12,561 bases of DNA from Flavobacteriales bacterium UBA6772. GTDB taxonomy: Bacteria; Bacteroidota; Bacteroidia; Flavobacteriales; UBA7430. The DNA lies in assembly GCA_002453265.1 (NCBI GenBank), contig DKGK01000066.1, positions 1 through 12,561 of the forward strand. Reading direction: 5' to 3'. Below are positions 1 through 6,575 of the stretch, piece after piece (position 1 is the stretch's first letter; every line of letters begins with the position of its first letter). The notes under the pieces were generated by a model. It was given only the letters and a program-made list of their open reading frames with translations, made no database searches and was not told where the DNA came from. A program made the position numbers and the translations under genes.

Positions 1-71
1 GGAATCGAACCCGCACTCTCGAAAGAACTGGATTTTGAATCCAGCGCGTCTACCAGTTCCGCCACCAAGGC
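1..71 (-). tRNA. tRNA-Leu (anticodon CAA), 3' part cut by window edge
   Basis: Read on the minus strand, the gene starts at 71 with GCCTTGG (acceptor strand). A D-arm of leucine type follows (GGCGGAACTGGTAGACGCGC). The anticodon stem CTGGA/TCCAG encloses the loop TTCAAAA, so the anticodon is CAA, which reads the codon UUG. A long variable arm typical of class II tRNAs and the beginning of the T-arm (GCGGGTTCGATTCC) come next, then the window ends. The end of the T-stem, the acceptor 3' strand and any encoded CCA lie outside. It is transcribed divergently from prs. Confidence 0.96.
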
Positions 72-90
72 ATATATCTTAAAGACGTTG

Positions 91-120
91 CAAAAGTAAT
101 AATAGTTTGAAACCCTCAAA
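91..120 (-). promoter_or_regulatory. Bacteroidota-type promoter of the tRNA-Leu gene
   Basis: On the minus strand, TTTG (117-120) lies 18 bases upstream of TACTTTTG (91-98). This matches the Bacteroidota primary-sigma pattern of a -33 TTTG box and a -7 TAnnTTTG box with near-ideal spacing. The -7 box sits about 20 bases before the tRNA 5' end, which suits a short leader that would be removed by RNase P. The match is seen in the sequence; activity is inferred. Confidence 0.7.
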
Positions 121-211
121 AGGTTTTGTAGTTTAATCTCAACCAAGTAAAGCGTTGTCTTATTAGGACAAAACTTTCACTTTTCAATCTTTTATTTTGA
201 ATATAATTCCT

Positions 212-219
212 TACATTTG
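212..219 (+). promoter_or_regulatory. -7 promoter element upstream of prs
   Basis: TACATTTG fits the Bacteroidota -7 consensus TAnnTTTG exactly and lies about 50 bases before the prs start codon. No well-spaced -33 TTTG is visible: the nearest TTTTG ends at 199, only 12 bases upstream. The call therefore rests mainly on the -7 box. It probably drives prs-rplY-pth, because no comparable element is seen in the short gaps between those genes. Confidence 0.55.
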
Positions 220-269
220 CAGCCCTTAAAGAGTGGCTAATCATTCTGTAATCAAAGTATTAGGATACT

Positions 270-1199
270 ATGGCATCAACAGTAAAGATATTTTCGGGTA
301 GAGCAACCAGAGTTTTAGCAGAGCAAATTGCTAAAAACTATGGGGTTGACTTAGGAAATATTATTATTTCAGAGTTTAGTGATGGTGAATTTATTCCTTC
401 TTTTGAAGAAACGGTTCGTGGTTCTAAAGTGTTTATTATTCAATCTACACCTCCTCCTTCAGATAATTTAATGGAGATACTGTTGATGATTGATGCCGCA
501 AAACGTGCTTCTGCAGAAGAAATTACTGCCGTAATGCCTTATTTCGGTATGGCTCGCCAAGATCGTAAGGACAAACCTAGAGTTCCAATAGGAGCTAAGT
601 TAGTGGCTAATATGCTTACTGTTGCTGGTGCAACTCGTGTAATGACTTGCGATTTACATGCCGATCAAATTCAAGGGTTTCTGGAAGTTCCTGTAGATCA
701 TTTATATGCTTCATCGGTATTTATAGACCACATTCGTGGTTTAAACTTAGAAAATTTAACTATTGCTTCTCCAGATATGGGTGGTTCTAAAAGAGCTAAT
801 ACCTATGCAAAACATTTGGGTTGCGAAATGGTTATTTGTTATAAACACCGCAAAAAAGCCAACGAAATTGGGGATATGCGTGTTATTGGTGATGTAAAAG
901 GTAGGAACGTTGTATTAGTTGACGATATGGTGGATACCGCAGGAACACTTGCCACCGCGGCAGATATGATGCTTAAAAATGGGGCCTTGTCTGTAAGAGC
1001 AGTTTGTACACACCCAGTTCTTTCAGGAACTGCTTACGAACGTATAGAAAACTCTAAAATACTAGAACTTATAGTTACCGATACTTTACCAAGTATACCG
1101 AGTCCTAAAATAAAAGTATTAAGTATAGCTCCGATGTTTGCGAGCGTGATTAAAAACGTTGTTCATAACGAGTCTATTAGTAAAAACTTTATTAGTTAA
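270..1199 (+). CDS. prs: Ribose-phosphate pyrophosphokinase (PRPP synthetase)
   Basis: Cytoplasmic enzyme that transfers pyrophosphate from ATP to ribose 5-phosphate, giving PRPP for purine, pyrimidine, NAD, histidine and tryptophan synthesis. The 309-residue length is normal for a class I enzyme. Visible motifs are the ATP-binding stretch YFGMARQDRK (residues 91-100), CDLHADQIQGF with metal-binding His130 (127-137), the catalytic flexible loop KHRKKANE (192-199) and the PRPP-binding loop VLVDDMVDTAGT (215-226). The ATG at 270 gives the usual N-terminus (MASTVKIFSGRAT) and has no Shine-Dalgarno sequence, as expected in this phylum. It is first in an apparent operon with rplY, 27 bases downstream, and pth. 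No unusual features were seen. Identification is secure from family motifs. Confidence 0.98.
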   Translation: MASTVKIFSGRATRVLAEQIAKNYGVDLGNIIISEFSDGEFIPSFEETVRGSKVFIIQSTPPPSDNLMEILLMIDAAKRASAEEITAVMPYFGMARQDRKDKPRVPIGAKLVANMLTVAGATRVMTCDLHADQIQGFLEVPVDHLYASSVFIDHIRGLNLENLTIASPDMGGSKRANTYAKHLGCEMVICYKHRKKANEIGDMRVIGDVKGRNVVLVDDMVDTAGTLATAADMMLKNGALSVRAVCTHPVLSGTAYERIENSKILELIVTDTLPSIPSPKIKVLSIAPMFASVIKNVVHNESISKNFIS

Positions 1200-1226
1200 T
1201 TATTTACAAACCAAAAAACAAAACAA

Positions 1227-1823
1227 ATGAAATCAGTATCTGTTAGCGCTGTAAAGCGTGTAGATTTGGGGAAAAAGGAAGCTAAATTATCTAGAGCTGC
1301 TGGAAATGTACCTTGCGTTATTTACGGAGGGAAAACAAACCAACACTTTGCGATAAAAGAGAATGCTTTAAACAACCTAGTTTATACACCGAATGTTTAC
1401 TCGGTGGCGATCGATATTGAGGGTGCTATTATTAATGCCCTTATTAAAGACGTTCAATTTCACCCAGTAACCGATAGAATTCTACACGTAGATTTTATCG
1501 AACTTGTTCCTGGTCAGGAAGTAAACACTAAAATCCCTGTTGTATTTAATGGTAATGCAATTGGTGTGATGAATGGTGGTAAATTACGTAAAACACTTCG
1601 TAAATTAAGTGTACGTGCTACTCCAGAAAACTTGCCAGATAACGTAACTCTTGAGATCTCTGAAATGAAGATTGGTGAAAAGATTTATGTTAGAGATGTA
1701 GAAGCTACAAACTTCGATATTTTAACAGCTGCTACCGCAGTAATCGTTTCTGTTAAAACTGCTCGTGGTGCAGAAGAAGAGGAAGAGGAAACTCCTGCTG
1801 CTGAAGCTCCTGCTGCCGAATAA
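1227..1823 (+). CDS. rplY: 50S ribosomal protein bL25, general stress protein Ctc type
   Basis: Component of the large ribosomal subunit that binds 5S rRNA. The 198-residue protein has the two-domain Ctc/TL5 layout: an N-terminal 5S rRNA-binding domain (about residues 4-92, including FHPVTDRILHVDF) and a C-terminal beta domain (about 98-178, with the conserved stretch IPVVFNGNAIGVMNGG). It ends in a low-complexity acidic tail (EEEEEETPAAEAPAAE, about 183-198), a common but variable feature in Bacteroidota. The start gives the typical beginning MKSVSVSAVKR. It lies 27 bases after prs, and its stop is only two bases before the pth ATG, so the three genes are almost certainly co-transcribed. Confidence 0.97.
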   Translation: MKSVSVSAVKRVDLGKKEAKLSRAAGNVPCVIYGGKTNQHFAIKENALNNLVYTPNVYSVAIDIEGAIINALIKDVQFHPVTDRILHVDFIELVPGQEVNTKIPVVFNGNAIGVMNGGKLRKTLRKLSVRATPENLPDNVTLEISEMKIGEKIYVRDVEATNFDILTAATAVIVSVKTARGAEEEEEETPAAEAPAAE

Positions 1824-1825
1824 GT

Positions 1826-2392
1826 ATGAAGAAATACCTAATTATAGGTTTAGGTAATATTGGCGCTGAGTATGTTAATACTCGTCACAATATAGGCTTT
1901 AAGATATTGGACGCACTCGCTAGTGCGTCCAATATTTCTTTTGTGCCAAATCGTTATGCCGATACGGCAAAGCTTAAAATTAAAGGCAGACCCGTTCTTT
2001 TGGTGAAACCTTCCACTTATATGAACCTAAGTGGTAAAGCAGTAAACTATTATATGCAATACGAAAATATTGCACCAGAAAACATCCTTGTTATTACCGA
2101 CGACCTTGCACTCCCTTTTGGAGCTTTACGCATGCGTACTAAAGGTAGCCCTGGCGGACACAATGGTTTAAAGCATATTACTGAAACGCTAAATAGTCCT
2201 AACTTTACACGAATTAAATTTGGTGTTGGTAGCGAGTTCTCTACTGGTAAACAAGTTGATTATGTTTTAGGAAACTGGTCCTCAGAAGAAAAATCTCAAT
2301 TACAAGAACGCATAGAAACTGCTTCAGAAATGGCAAAGAGTTTTGTTTCTATTGGCGCTGCTCAAACCATGACCCAGTTTAACGGGAAGTAA
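1826..2392 (+). CDS. pth: Peptidyl-tRNA hydrolase
   Basis: Cytoplasmic esterase that cleaves peptidyl-tRNAs dropped by the ribosome, recycling tRNA. The 188-residue length matches the bacterial Pth family. Catalytic His21 lies in NTRHNIGF; other active-site motifs are STYMNLSG with Asn67 (63-70), TDDLALPFG with Asp93 (91-99) and GSPGGHNGL with Asn113 (107-115). Translation starts two bases after the rplY stop, consistent with coupled translation. Codons for about residues 27-37 form a perfect 14-bp inverted repeat (1904-1935); the reading frame stays intact and that segment aligns with a variable part of the family. No terminator follows closely. The next strong hairpin is about 560 bases downstream. 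Confidence 0.97.
   Translation: MKKYLIIGLGNIGAEYVNTRHNIGFKILDALASASNISFVPNRYADTAKLKIKGRPVLLVKPSTYMNLSGKAVNYYMQYENIAPENILVITDDLALPFGALRMRTKGSPGGHNGLKHITETLNSPNFTRIKFGVGSEFSTGKQVDYVLGNWSSEEKSQLQERIETASEMAKSFVSIGAAQTMTQFNGK
1904..1935. repeat. Perfect 14-bp inverted repeat inside pth
   Basis: ATATTGGACGCACT (1904-1917) is followed by a four-base loop (CGCT) and its exact reverse complement AGTGCGTCCAATAT (1922-1935). It extends by a G-T and an A-T pair outside. In mRNA it would be a stable stem-loop without a following T-tract, so it is not a standard terminator. It lies within the coding sequence near codons 27-37, in frame. Whether it is regulatory, the relic of a small palindromic element, or chance is not visible from one copy. 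Confidence 0.85.
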
Positions 2393-2952
2393 GTTCTCTT
2401 AGCATATAGCAGGGGGCAGTCAGAATATAGAAGTTGGCTATTTAAAATTCCTGTATATTATCAGGTAAGCATTTCTATAGACTCACTCTCTTATTATTTT
2501 AAAAAATTACTTCAATCAAAATCTAATTTGCATTTACTAATTTAAACAAGTCAAAATAGGGCTTATACCAAAAGTTCGGTTAGGAAATAGGTAGTAAGAT
2601 GAAAAAAGTTTTGAGCCGTAAGTTAAAATATCGGTTAACAAATGAATTTCCCATTCCCATTTCCCTGTTTTATTTGTTTCCCACCTCTTTTCTTCTACTG
2701 AAAGAAGCGCATAAAATGTGCGTAACAAAATGCTGTTTGAGCTCACGTGAGGGCTAGTGAGTTCATTTTGGTAGCCATTTTAAAGTTTCTGTAGCGTTAA
2801 GAAAGAAAATATTCATAATTTTTGATTCTTTTCATCAAGGAAATGAACTGCGACGTGTTAAAAAATGTTTGAGTGATGAATTATAAGTTTATAGAATGAA
2901 AAACTATACTCTTATTTCTAATACAATCTTTAACATGCAACTTTAAGTTCAT
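2393..2952. other. Non-coding interval with C-rich tract and palindromes
   Basis: No convincing gene lies here. The only notable reading frame (2537-2746, minus strand, 69 codons, GTG start) has no recognisable domain and no upstream promoter. On the plus strand, four CCC runs fall between 2650 and 2682 (runs at 2650, 2656, 2663 and 2680), so the minus strand has four GGG runs with loops of 3, 4 and 14 bases. A perfect palindrome CTCACGTGAG is at 2742-2751, inside a looser dyad reaching about 2763. The interval may contain a decayed dispersed repeat, but this is inference. The remaining parts look like plain AT-rich spacer between convergent operons. Confidence 0.5.
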
Positions 2953-2985
2953 AAAAAAGGCTTCCCAATTTAGGAAGCCTTTTTT
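2953..2985. terminator. Bidirectional intrinsic terminator
   Basis: AAAAAAGGCTTCC (2953-2965), a seven-base loop, then GGAAGCCTTTTTT (2973-2985). The 7-bp GGCTTCC stem is flanked by six A and six T, giving a T-tract on either strand. It lies 47 bases after the stop of the glutaredoxin-like gene, so it most probably ends the minus-strand sulfur operon. It can also stop plus-strand read-through from prs-rplY-pth. Confidence 0.9.
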
Positions 2986-3032
2986 GTTTTATACAAGCTC
3001 TTTACCAACTTATACTTGAGCTAATTGAATTG

Positions 3033-3272
3033 TTATTTAGTCAAGTTTATTAAACCAGGGATTCCGGGATTGGTATAACTAACTCCATCAATTAAAAGGG
3101 TAGGAATAATTCTTTTTCCATTATTCACTTTTTCTAAAAATGCAATAGCAGTATCGTTGTCGGTAATATCTATGTATTCGTAGGCAACGTTTTTTGAATC
3201 TAAAAATTTCTTTGCAGTTATGCAGTCAGAACACCAGTCGGCACCGTATACTTTTATGTCTTTCATAGTCAT
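3033..3272 (-). CDS. Glutaredoxin-like thiol redox protein (CSDC active site)
   Basis: Small 79-residue thioredoxin-fold protein. The N-terminal strand leads into ADWCSDC, placing the redox pair at Cys14 and Cys17. A cis-proline motif follows in RIIPTLLI (about residues 54-61), then a Gly-rich turn (NPGIPG). This length and the WCxxC position fit NrdH, mycoredoxin and other small glutaredoxins rather than a full thioredoxin. The substrate cannot be read from sequence. Its place as last gene, 25 bases after the persulfide dioxygenase/rhodanese fusion and just before the terminator, suggests it reduces mixed disulfides or persulfides formed by that enzyme. An alternative ATG two codons downstream would change little. 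Confidence 0.85.
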   Translation of the reverse strand: MTMKDIKVYGADWCSDCITAKKFLDSKNVAYEYIDITDNDTAIAFLEKVNNGKRIIPTLLIDGVSYTNPGIPGLINLTK

Positions 3273-3297
3273 TGTTTTTTGTTGATGTAAATGTAGT

Positions 3298-4710
3298 TTA
3301 ATTACTCTTGATTACCGTAGGGCAAACAAAATCTGTTTTTGGAACTGCTGTCTGTCTAAGAGCACCATAACCACCAGCAACATCAATTAGTTTACTAAAA
3401 CCTTTTGCTTTAAGAATAGAAATAAAAATTACAGAACGATAACCACCAGCACAGTGTACATGGTATGTTTTATCGGTATCTATTTTATTTAAATGATTAA
3501 ATATATAATCTAAAGGTAGGTGATTAACATTTTCAACATGCTCAGCACTATATTCGCCAGGTTTACGAACATCTAAAACATCAATCCCATCTTCATAAGC
3601 TAGGGCAAATTCTTCGGCAGATTCTTGTGCTACGGTCTCAATTTTATTTCCTGCTTGAGTCCAAGTTTTAAAACCACCTTCTAAAAACCCTACTGTATTA
3701 TCGTAACCTACACGAGCTAATCTAGTAACAACTTCTTTGGCTCTTTCTTTTGGGCAAACCAAAATTATTTTTTGATTTATATCGTTAATCAAATTTCCAA
3801 CCCAAGGAGCAAAACCACCGTCAATACCAATAAACCAAGCACCAGGAATATAGCCCTTAATAAAGTCTTTTTGGTGTCGAACATCAAGTATCAAAGCACC
3901 GTTATCTACTTCTTTGTTAAACACGTTTAAGCTTAAAGCTTTTGTTCCTTTTTCTATAATCGAATCAAAAGACTTATTGTCTGCAGACTTGTTCATTAAA
4001 GCATTTTTAGGGAAATACTGAGGTGCCGGTAGGATTCCAGCAAGTAATTCGGTAACAAATTCTTCCTTTGTCATATCGGCTCTAAGTGCATAGTTTGTAG
4101 TCTTCTGATTTCCTAAAGTATCGAAAGTTTCTTCACTCATATTTTTACCACAAGCAGAACCCGCACCATGCGCTGGATAAACAATAATCTCATTGCTTAA
4201 AGGCATTACTTTGTTTCGTAATGAATCGAATAAATATCCCGCTAAATCTTCTCTAGAAAGTGAAGTTTTTATAGCTAAGTCTGGTCTACCAACATCGCCT
4301 ATAAAAAGGGTGTCTCCTGTAAATAAAGCAGTTTCCTTTCCAGTCTCATCCATTAATAAATAACAGGTAGATTCCATAGTATGTCCTGGCGTATGAATTA
4401 CTTTAATCTTGGCATTACCAAATTCAAGAATTTCACCATCGATAGCAGTTTTCATATCGAAATTTGTTGTTGCTGTTGGTCCAAAGACAATGGTAGCACC
4501 TGTTTTATTAGCTAAGTCAACATGACCAGAAACAAAATCGGCATGAAAATGTGTTTCTAAAATGTATTTAATTTTAGCGTTCCCAAGTGCTGCTCTTTCT
4601 ATATATGGCTCTATTTCTCTAAGAGGATCTATAATTATAGCCTCGCCATTAGACTCTATATAATAAGCCGCTTCGGCTAAACACTTGGTATATATTTGTT
4701 CTACTTTCAT
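3298..4710 (-). CDS. Persulfide dioxygenase fused to two rhodanese domains (CstB-like)
   Basis: Predicted cytoplasmic 470-residue fusion for sulfane-sulfur detoxification. The metallo-beta-lactamase domain (about residues 1-240) has THFHADFVSGH (53-63), HTPGH with His110, and FTGDTLFIGDVGRPDL with Asp133. Human ETHE1 uses His79, His135 and Asp154 for its single iron; His54, His110 and Asp133 align well with these. The usual second-site His of HxHxDH is Phe59, consistent with one-iron persulfide dioxygenases rather than two-zinc hydrolases. A central rhodanese-like domain (about 260-355) has an atypical loop (CPKERAKE, Cys319) and may be structural. The C-terminal rhodanese (about 365-455) keeps a full CAGGYR loop with Cys420. 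Expected reaction: persulfide plus oxygen to sulfite, with sulfur transfer. It sits 60 bases after the DUF983 gene and downstream of TauE. Confidence 0.9.
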   Translation of the reverse strand: MKVEQIYTKCLAEAAYYIESNGEAIIIDPLREIEPYIERAALGNAKIKYILETHFHADFVSGHVDLANKTGATIVFGPTATTNFDMKTAIDGEILEFGNAKIKVIHTPGHTMESTCYLLMDETGKETALFTGDTLFIGDVGRPDLAIKTSLSREDLAGYLFDSLRNKVMPLSNEIIVYPAHGAGSACGKNMSEETFDTLGNQKTTNYALRADMTKEEFVTELLAGILPAPQYFPKNALMNKSADNKSFDSIIEKGTKALSLNVFNKEVDNGALILDVRHQKDFIKGYIPGAWFIGIDGGFAPWVGNLINDINQKIILVCPKERAKEVVTRLARVGYDNTVGFLEGGFKTWTQAGNKIETVAQESAEEFALAYEDGIDVLDVRKPGEYSAEHVENVNHLPLDYIFNHLNKIDTDKTYHVHCAGGYRSVIFISILKAKGFSKLIDVAGGYGALRQTAVPKTDFVCPTVIKSN

Positions 4711-4770
4711 GCGTATTCTTTTTTGCTAATCTACTACAGTACTAGAAAATTAGGAATGTTAAATATTAAT

Positions 4771-5157
4771 TTATTTTGTAAAATCTTCATCAAACTTTAC
4801 AAACAAGTTGAGCCAAGTAATTTTGGCGAGATATAAATTTAAGGGAGCAAAACCAACTTGCAATACAATCATCACTAGCACCATTTCGCCTGCTGGCATT
4901 TGAGGGAAAAGAACAGATTTAGCAATCCACCAAGCCACAAATAGAGCGACACTTAAAGCGTAGGAAACGAACATAGAACCGAAAAAGAATCCTGGTTCTC
5001 GTTCAAATTTCAAATCACAGTTACTACAATTATAATGTTTTTTCCCAAAATATTTTAAATGATAAGGATGAGAATAGAAAAAATCACCCTTACTACAACG
5101 CGGACACTTATTGTGTAAAATACTAAAGGACTTAGATCCTTTCCCTATAATTTTCAT
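4771..5157 (-). CDS. DUF983 family zinc-ribbon membrane protein
   Basis: A 128-residue protein with an N-terminal four-cysteine ribbon, CPRC (Cys18, Cys21) and CSNC (Cys44, Cys47), likely binding zinc. The family-typical stretch EREPGFFFGSMFVSY (53-66) and two hydrophobic helices (about 60-80 and 91-112) follow. The function of DUF983 is not established. Its ATG overlaps the tauE stop in an ATGA arrangement (5154-5157), so translation is probably coupled. The position between a sulfite exporter and a persulfide dioxygenase suggests, without proof, a role in sulfur or thiol stress. Alternatively it may just be carried in the operon. Confidence 0.85.
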   Translation of the reverse strand: MKIIGKGSKSFSILHNKCPRCSKGDFFYSHPYHLKYFGKKHYNCSNCDLKFEREPGFFFGSMFVSYALSVALFVAWWIAKSVLFPQMPAGEMVLVMIVLQVGFAPLNLYLAKITWLNLFVKFDEDFTK

Positions 5158-5948
5158 AAAACGAGTTCTTTTATAATTACGGTAATTGCCATCATTAATA
5201 CGAAATACCCAAATCCTTTTTTTAATTTATCTCCTTGTATAGACTTACTTAAATAGGTACCCAAAATAATTCCAACTACTGATAAAGCACTAAAAGAAAA
5301 TAAGAATTCCCAGTCTATAACAAGCTCATTTGCCAAATCGCCAGTAAAACCAATTAACGATTTTATAGCAATAATCATTAGAGAAGTGCCCACTGCTTTT
5401 TTCATGGGTAAACCTGCTAACAAAACCAAGGCTGGAATTATTAAAAATCCACCACCAGCACCAACTAGTCCAGTTATAGCACCAACAAATAAACCTTCTA
5501 TAATTATTAGAGGATAATTAAAATCTTTGTTTTTAACACTCGTAGATGCTGCCCTTCCTTTTATCATAGATATAGCAGCTAAGAACATTACAAAAGCAAA
5601 AAACAACATGACACCCATGTCTTTGGTGAGTACAAATCGGTTAAGACTAAAGATTTCTTGAGGAATGGCTGGCACCAATATTCTCCGAGTATAGTATACA
5701 GCAATAAAAGAAGGCAGTGCAAAAACGAATCCAGTTTTATAATCTATATTACCTAGTTTGCCGTTTTTAAAAGCTCCTACTAAGGCAGATAGCCCTACAA
5801 TAAATAAAGAATATGCAGTTGCCAAAACAGGATTGATTCCCATAATATAAACCAAAACGGGTACTGTGAGTATTGAACCTCCTCCGCCTATTAAACCTAG
5901 TGTTACTCCAATAATAATGGCACTAAAATACCCTAACAGTTCGTACAT
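5154..5948 (-). CDS. TauE/SafE family membrane exporter, probable sulfite exporter
   Basis: A 264-residue inner-membrane protein with about eight hydrophobic helices. It shows the two-fold internal repeat of this family: GLIGGGGSILTVPVLV near residues 18-33 and GLVGAGGGFLIIPALVLL near 160-177. TauE/SafE proteins are linked to export of sulfite, sulfoacetate and related anions. Sulfite is the natural choice here because the downstream fusion enzyme is predicted to make it. It is the first intact gene of the minus-strand operon and overlaps the DUF983 gene by four bases. Substrate assignment rests on neighbourhood, not on residues. The region just upstream holds the remnant of a Crp/Fnr regulator. 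A weak -7-like element (TTAATTTG, 5965-5972, one mismatch) precedes the ATG. Confidence 0.9.
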   Translation of the reverse strand: MYELLGYFSAIIIGVTLGLIGGGGSILTVPVLVYIMGINPVLATAYSLFIVGLSALVGAFKNGKLGNIDYKTGFVFALPSFIAVYYTRRILVPAIPQEIFSLNRFVLTKDMGVMLFFAFVMFLAAISMIKGRAASTSVKNKDFNYPLIIIEGLFVGAITGLVGAGGGFLIIPALVLLAGLPMKKAVGTSLMIIAIKSLIGFTGDLANELVIDWEFLFSFSALSVVGIILGTYLSKSIQGDKLKKGFGYFVLMMAITVIIKELVL

Positions 5949-6003
5949 ACTTTTTTATTTGAAACAAATTAAGTGCTACTAATTCTACTTATTCAGATGC
6001 GAG

Positions 6004-6504
6004 TCAGCAAGTCAATAAGTATACCATATTTCTAGCTAACTTCACTAGATTTTGCTGCTCCATATTCATAAAAGCTAAGCTGTCTATTACTTTCAACATC
6101 TCCTTTAAACGTGTGTTATATGAATCGAAAATATAGCTTTTCGAAGAACTGTATTTACACAACAATTCGTTTAGGTAGTTTACAGGAATTAAGAGCAATT
6201 CTGTTTCCTCTTCTGCTAAGGGAATAATTGAGCTCTTTTTATTTCCCAAGCAACAACTTAAAGACATAGCACAAGTATCGTCTTTTTCTATATATTACAA
6301 AAAGACTTGATTTCCAATTGCATCTACTCGACTTACTTTTATAGCACCTTTTATTAGCAGAGGCATAAACTGTATAGTCTCGCCAATATTAAGGTATGCT
6401 TCGTCTGAACTTACTTTTTTATATTTTGAGACATTGCAAATTTTTTCCAGTAAGGCATCTTCAAAGATATAACCGTAATGCTCTTTAAGTTTGGATTTAT
6501 ATAT
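6004..6504 (-). pseudogene. Decayed Crp/Fnr-family transcriptional regulator
   Basis: Conceptual minus-strand translation from 6504 gives a Crp/Fnr N-terminus: helices LKEHYGYIFEDALLEKI, then the beta-roll with YLNIGETIQFMPLLIKGAIK and DTCAMSLSCCLGNKKS, then the dimer-helix region SYNTRLKEMLKVIDSLAF. Three lesions are visible. The expected start codon is ATA (6502-6504), with no ATG nearby. An in-frame TAA at 6295-6297 replaces what is probably a Tyr codon, with the frame open and homologous on both sides. The C-terminal helix-turn-helix is absent: the frame stops at 6004 shortly after the dimer helix, and only 55 bases remain before tauE. An 87-codon frame from ATG 6267 survives but would lack DNA binding. 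The location suggests it once controlled the sulfur operon. Family assignment is from motif recognition. Confidence 0.85.
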
Positions 6505-6575
6505 GCCTATTTTAGTTTGTTGAAAGTTAAAACTTATAAGGTTATTTGCTAGTAAACCGATACTCGAAAGTATGC

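Noticed and set aside
2537..2746. Minus-strand 69-codon frame in the pth-downstream spacer
   Set aside because: GTG start, no domain, no promoter, low-complexity wording, and it overlaps a possible repeat. Described as spacer instead.
5965..5972. TTAATTTG as the tauE operon promoter
   Set aside because: It has one mismatch to TAnnTTTG and no spaced -33 box. It is mentioned in the tauE entry but not called as a feature.
5949..6003. Possible hidden helix-turn-helix of the Crp/Fnr remnant in another frame
   Set aside because: Only 55 bases remain before tauE, too few for the roughly 70-residue domain, and none of it reads like one. The domain is deleted, not frameshifted.
6560..6573. ATACT-CGAA-AGTAT hairpin just after the DUF4837 stop as a terminator
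   Set aside because: The stem has only 5 AT-rich pairs and there is no T-tract, so it is too weak to call.
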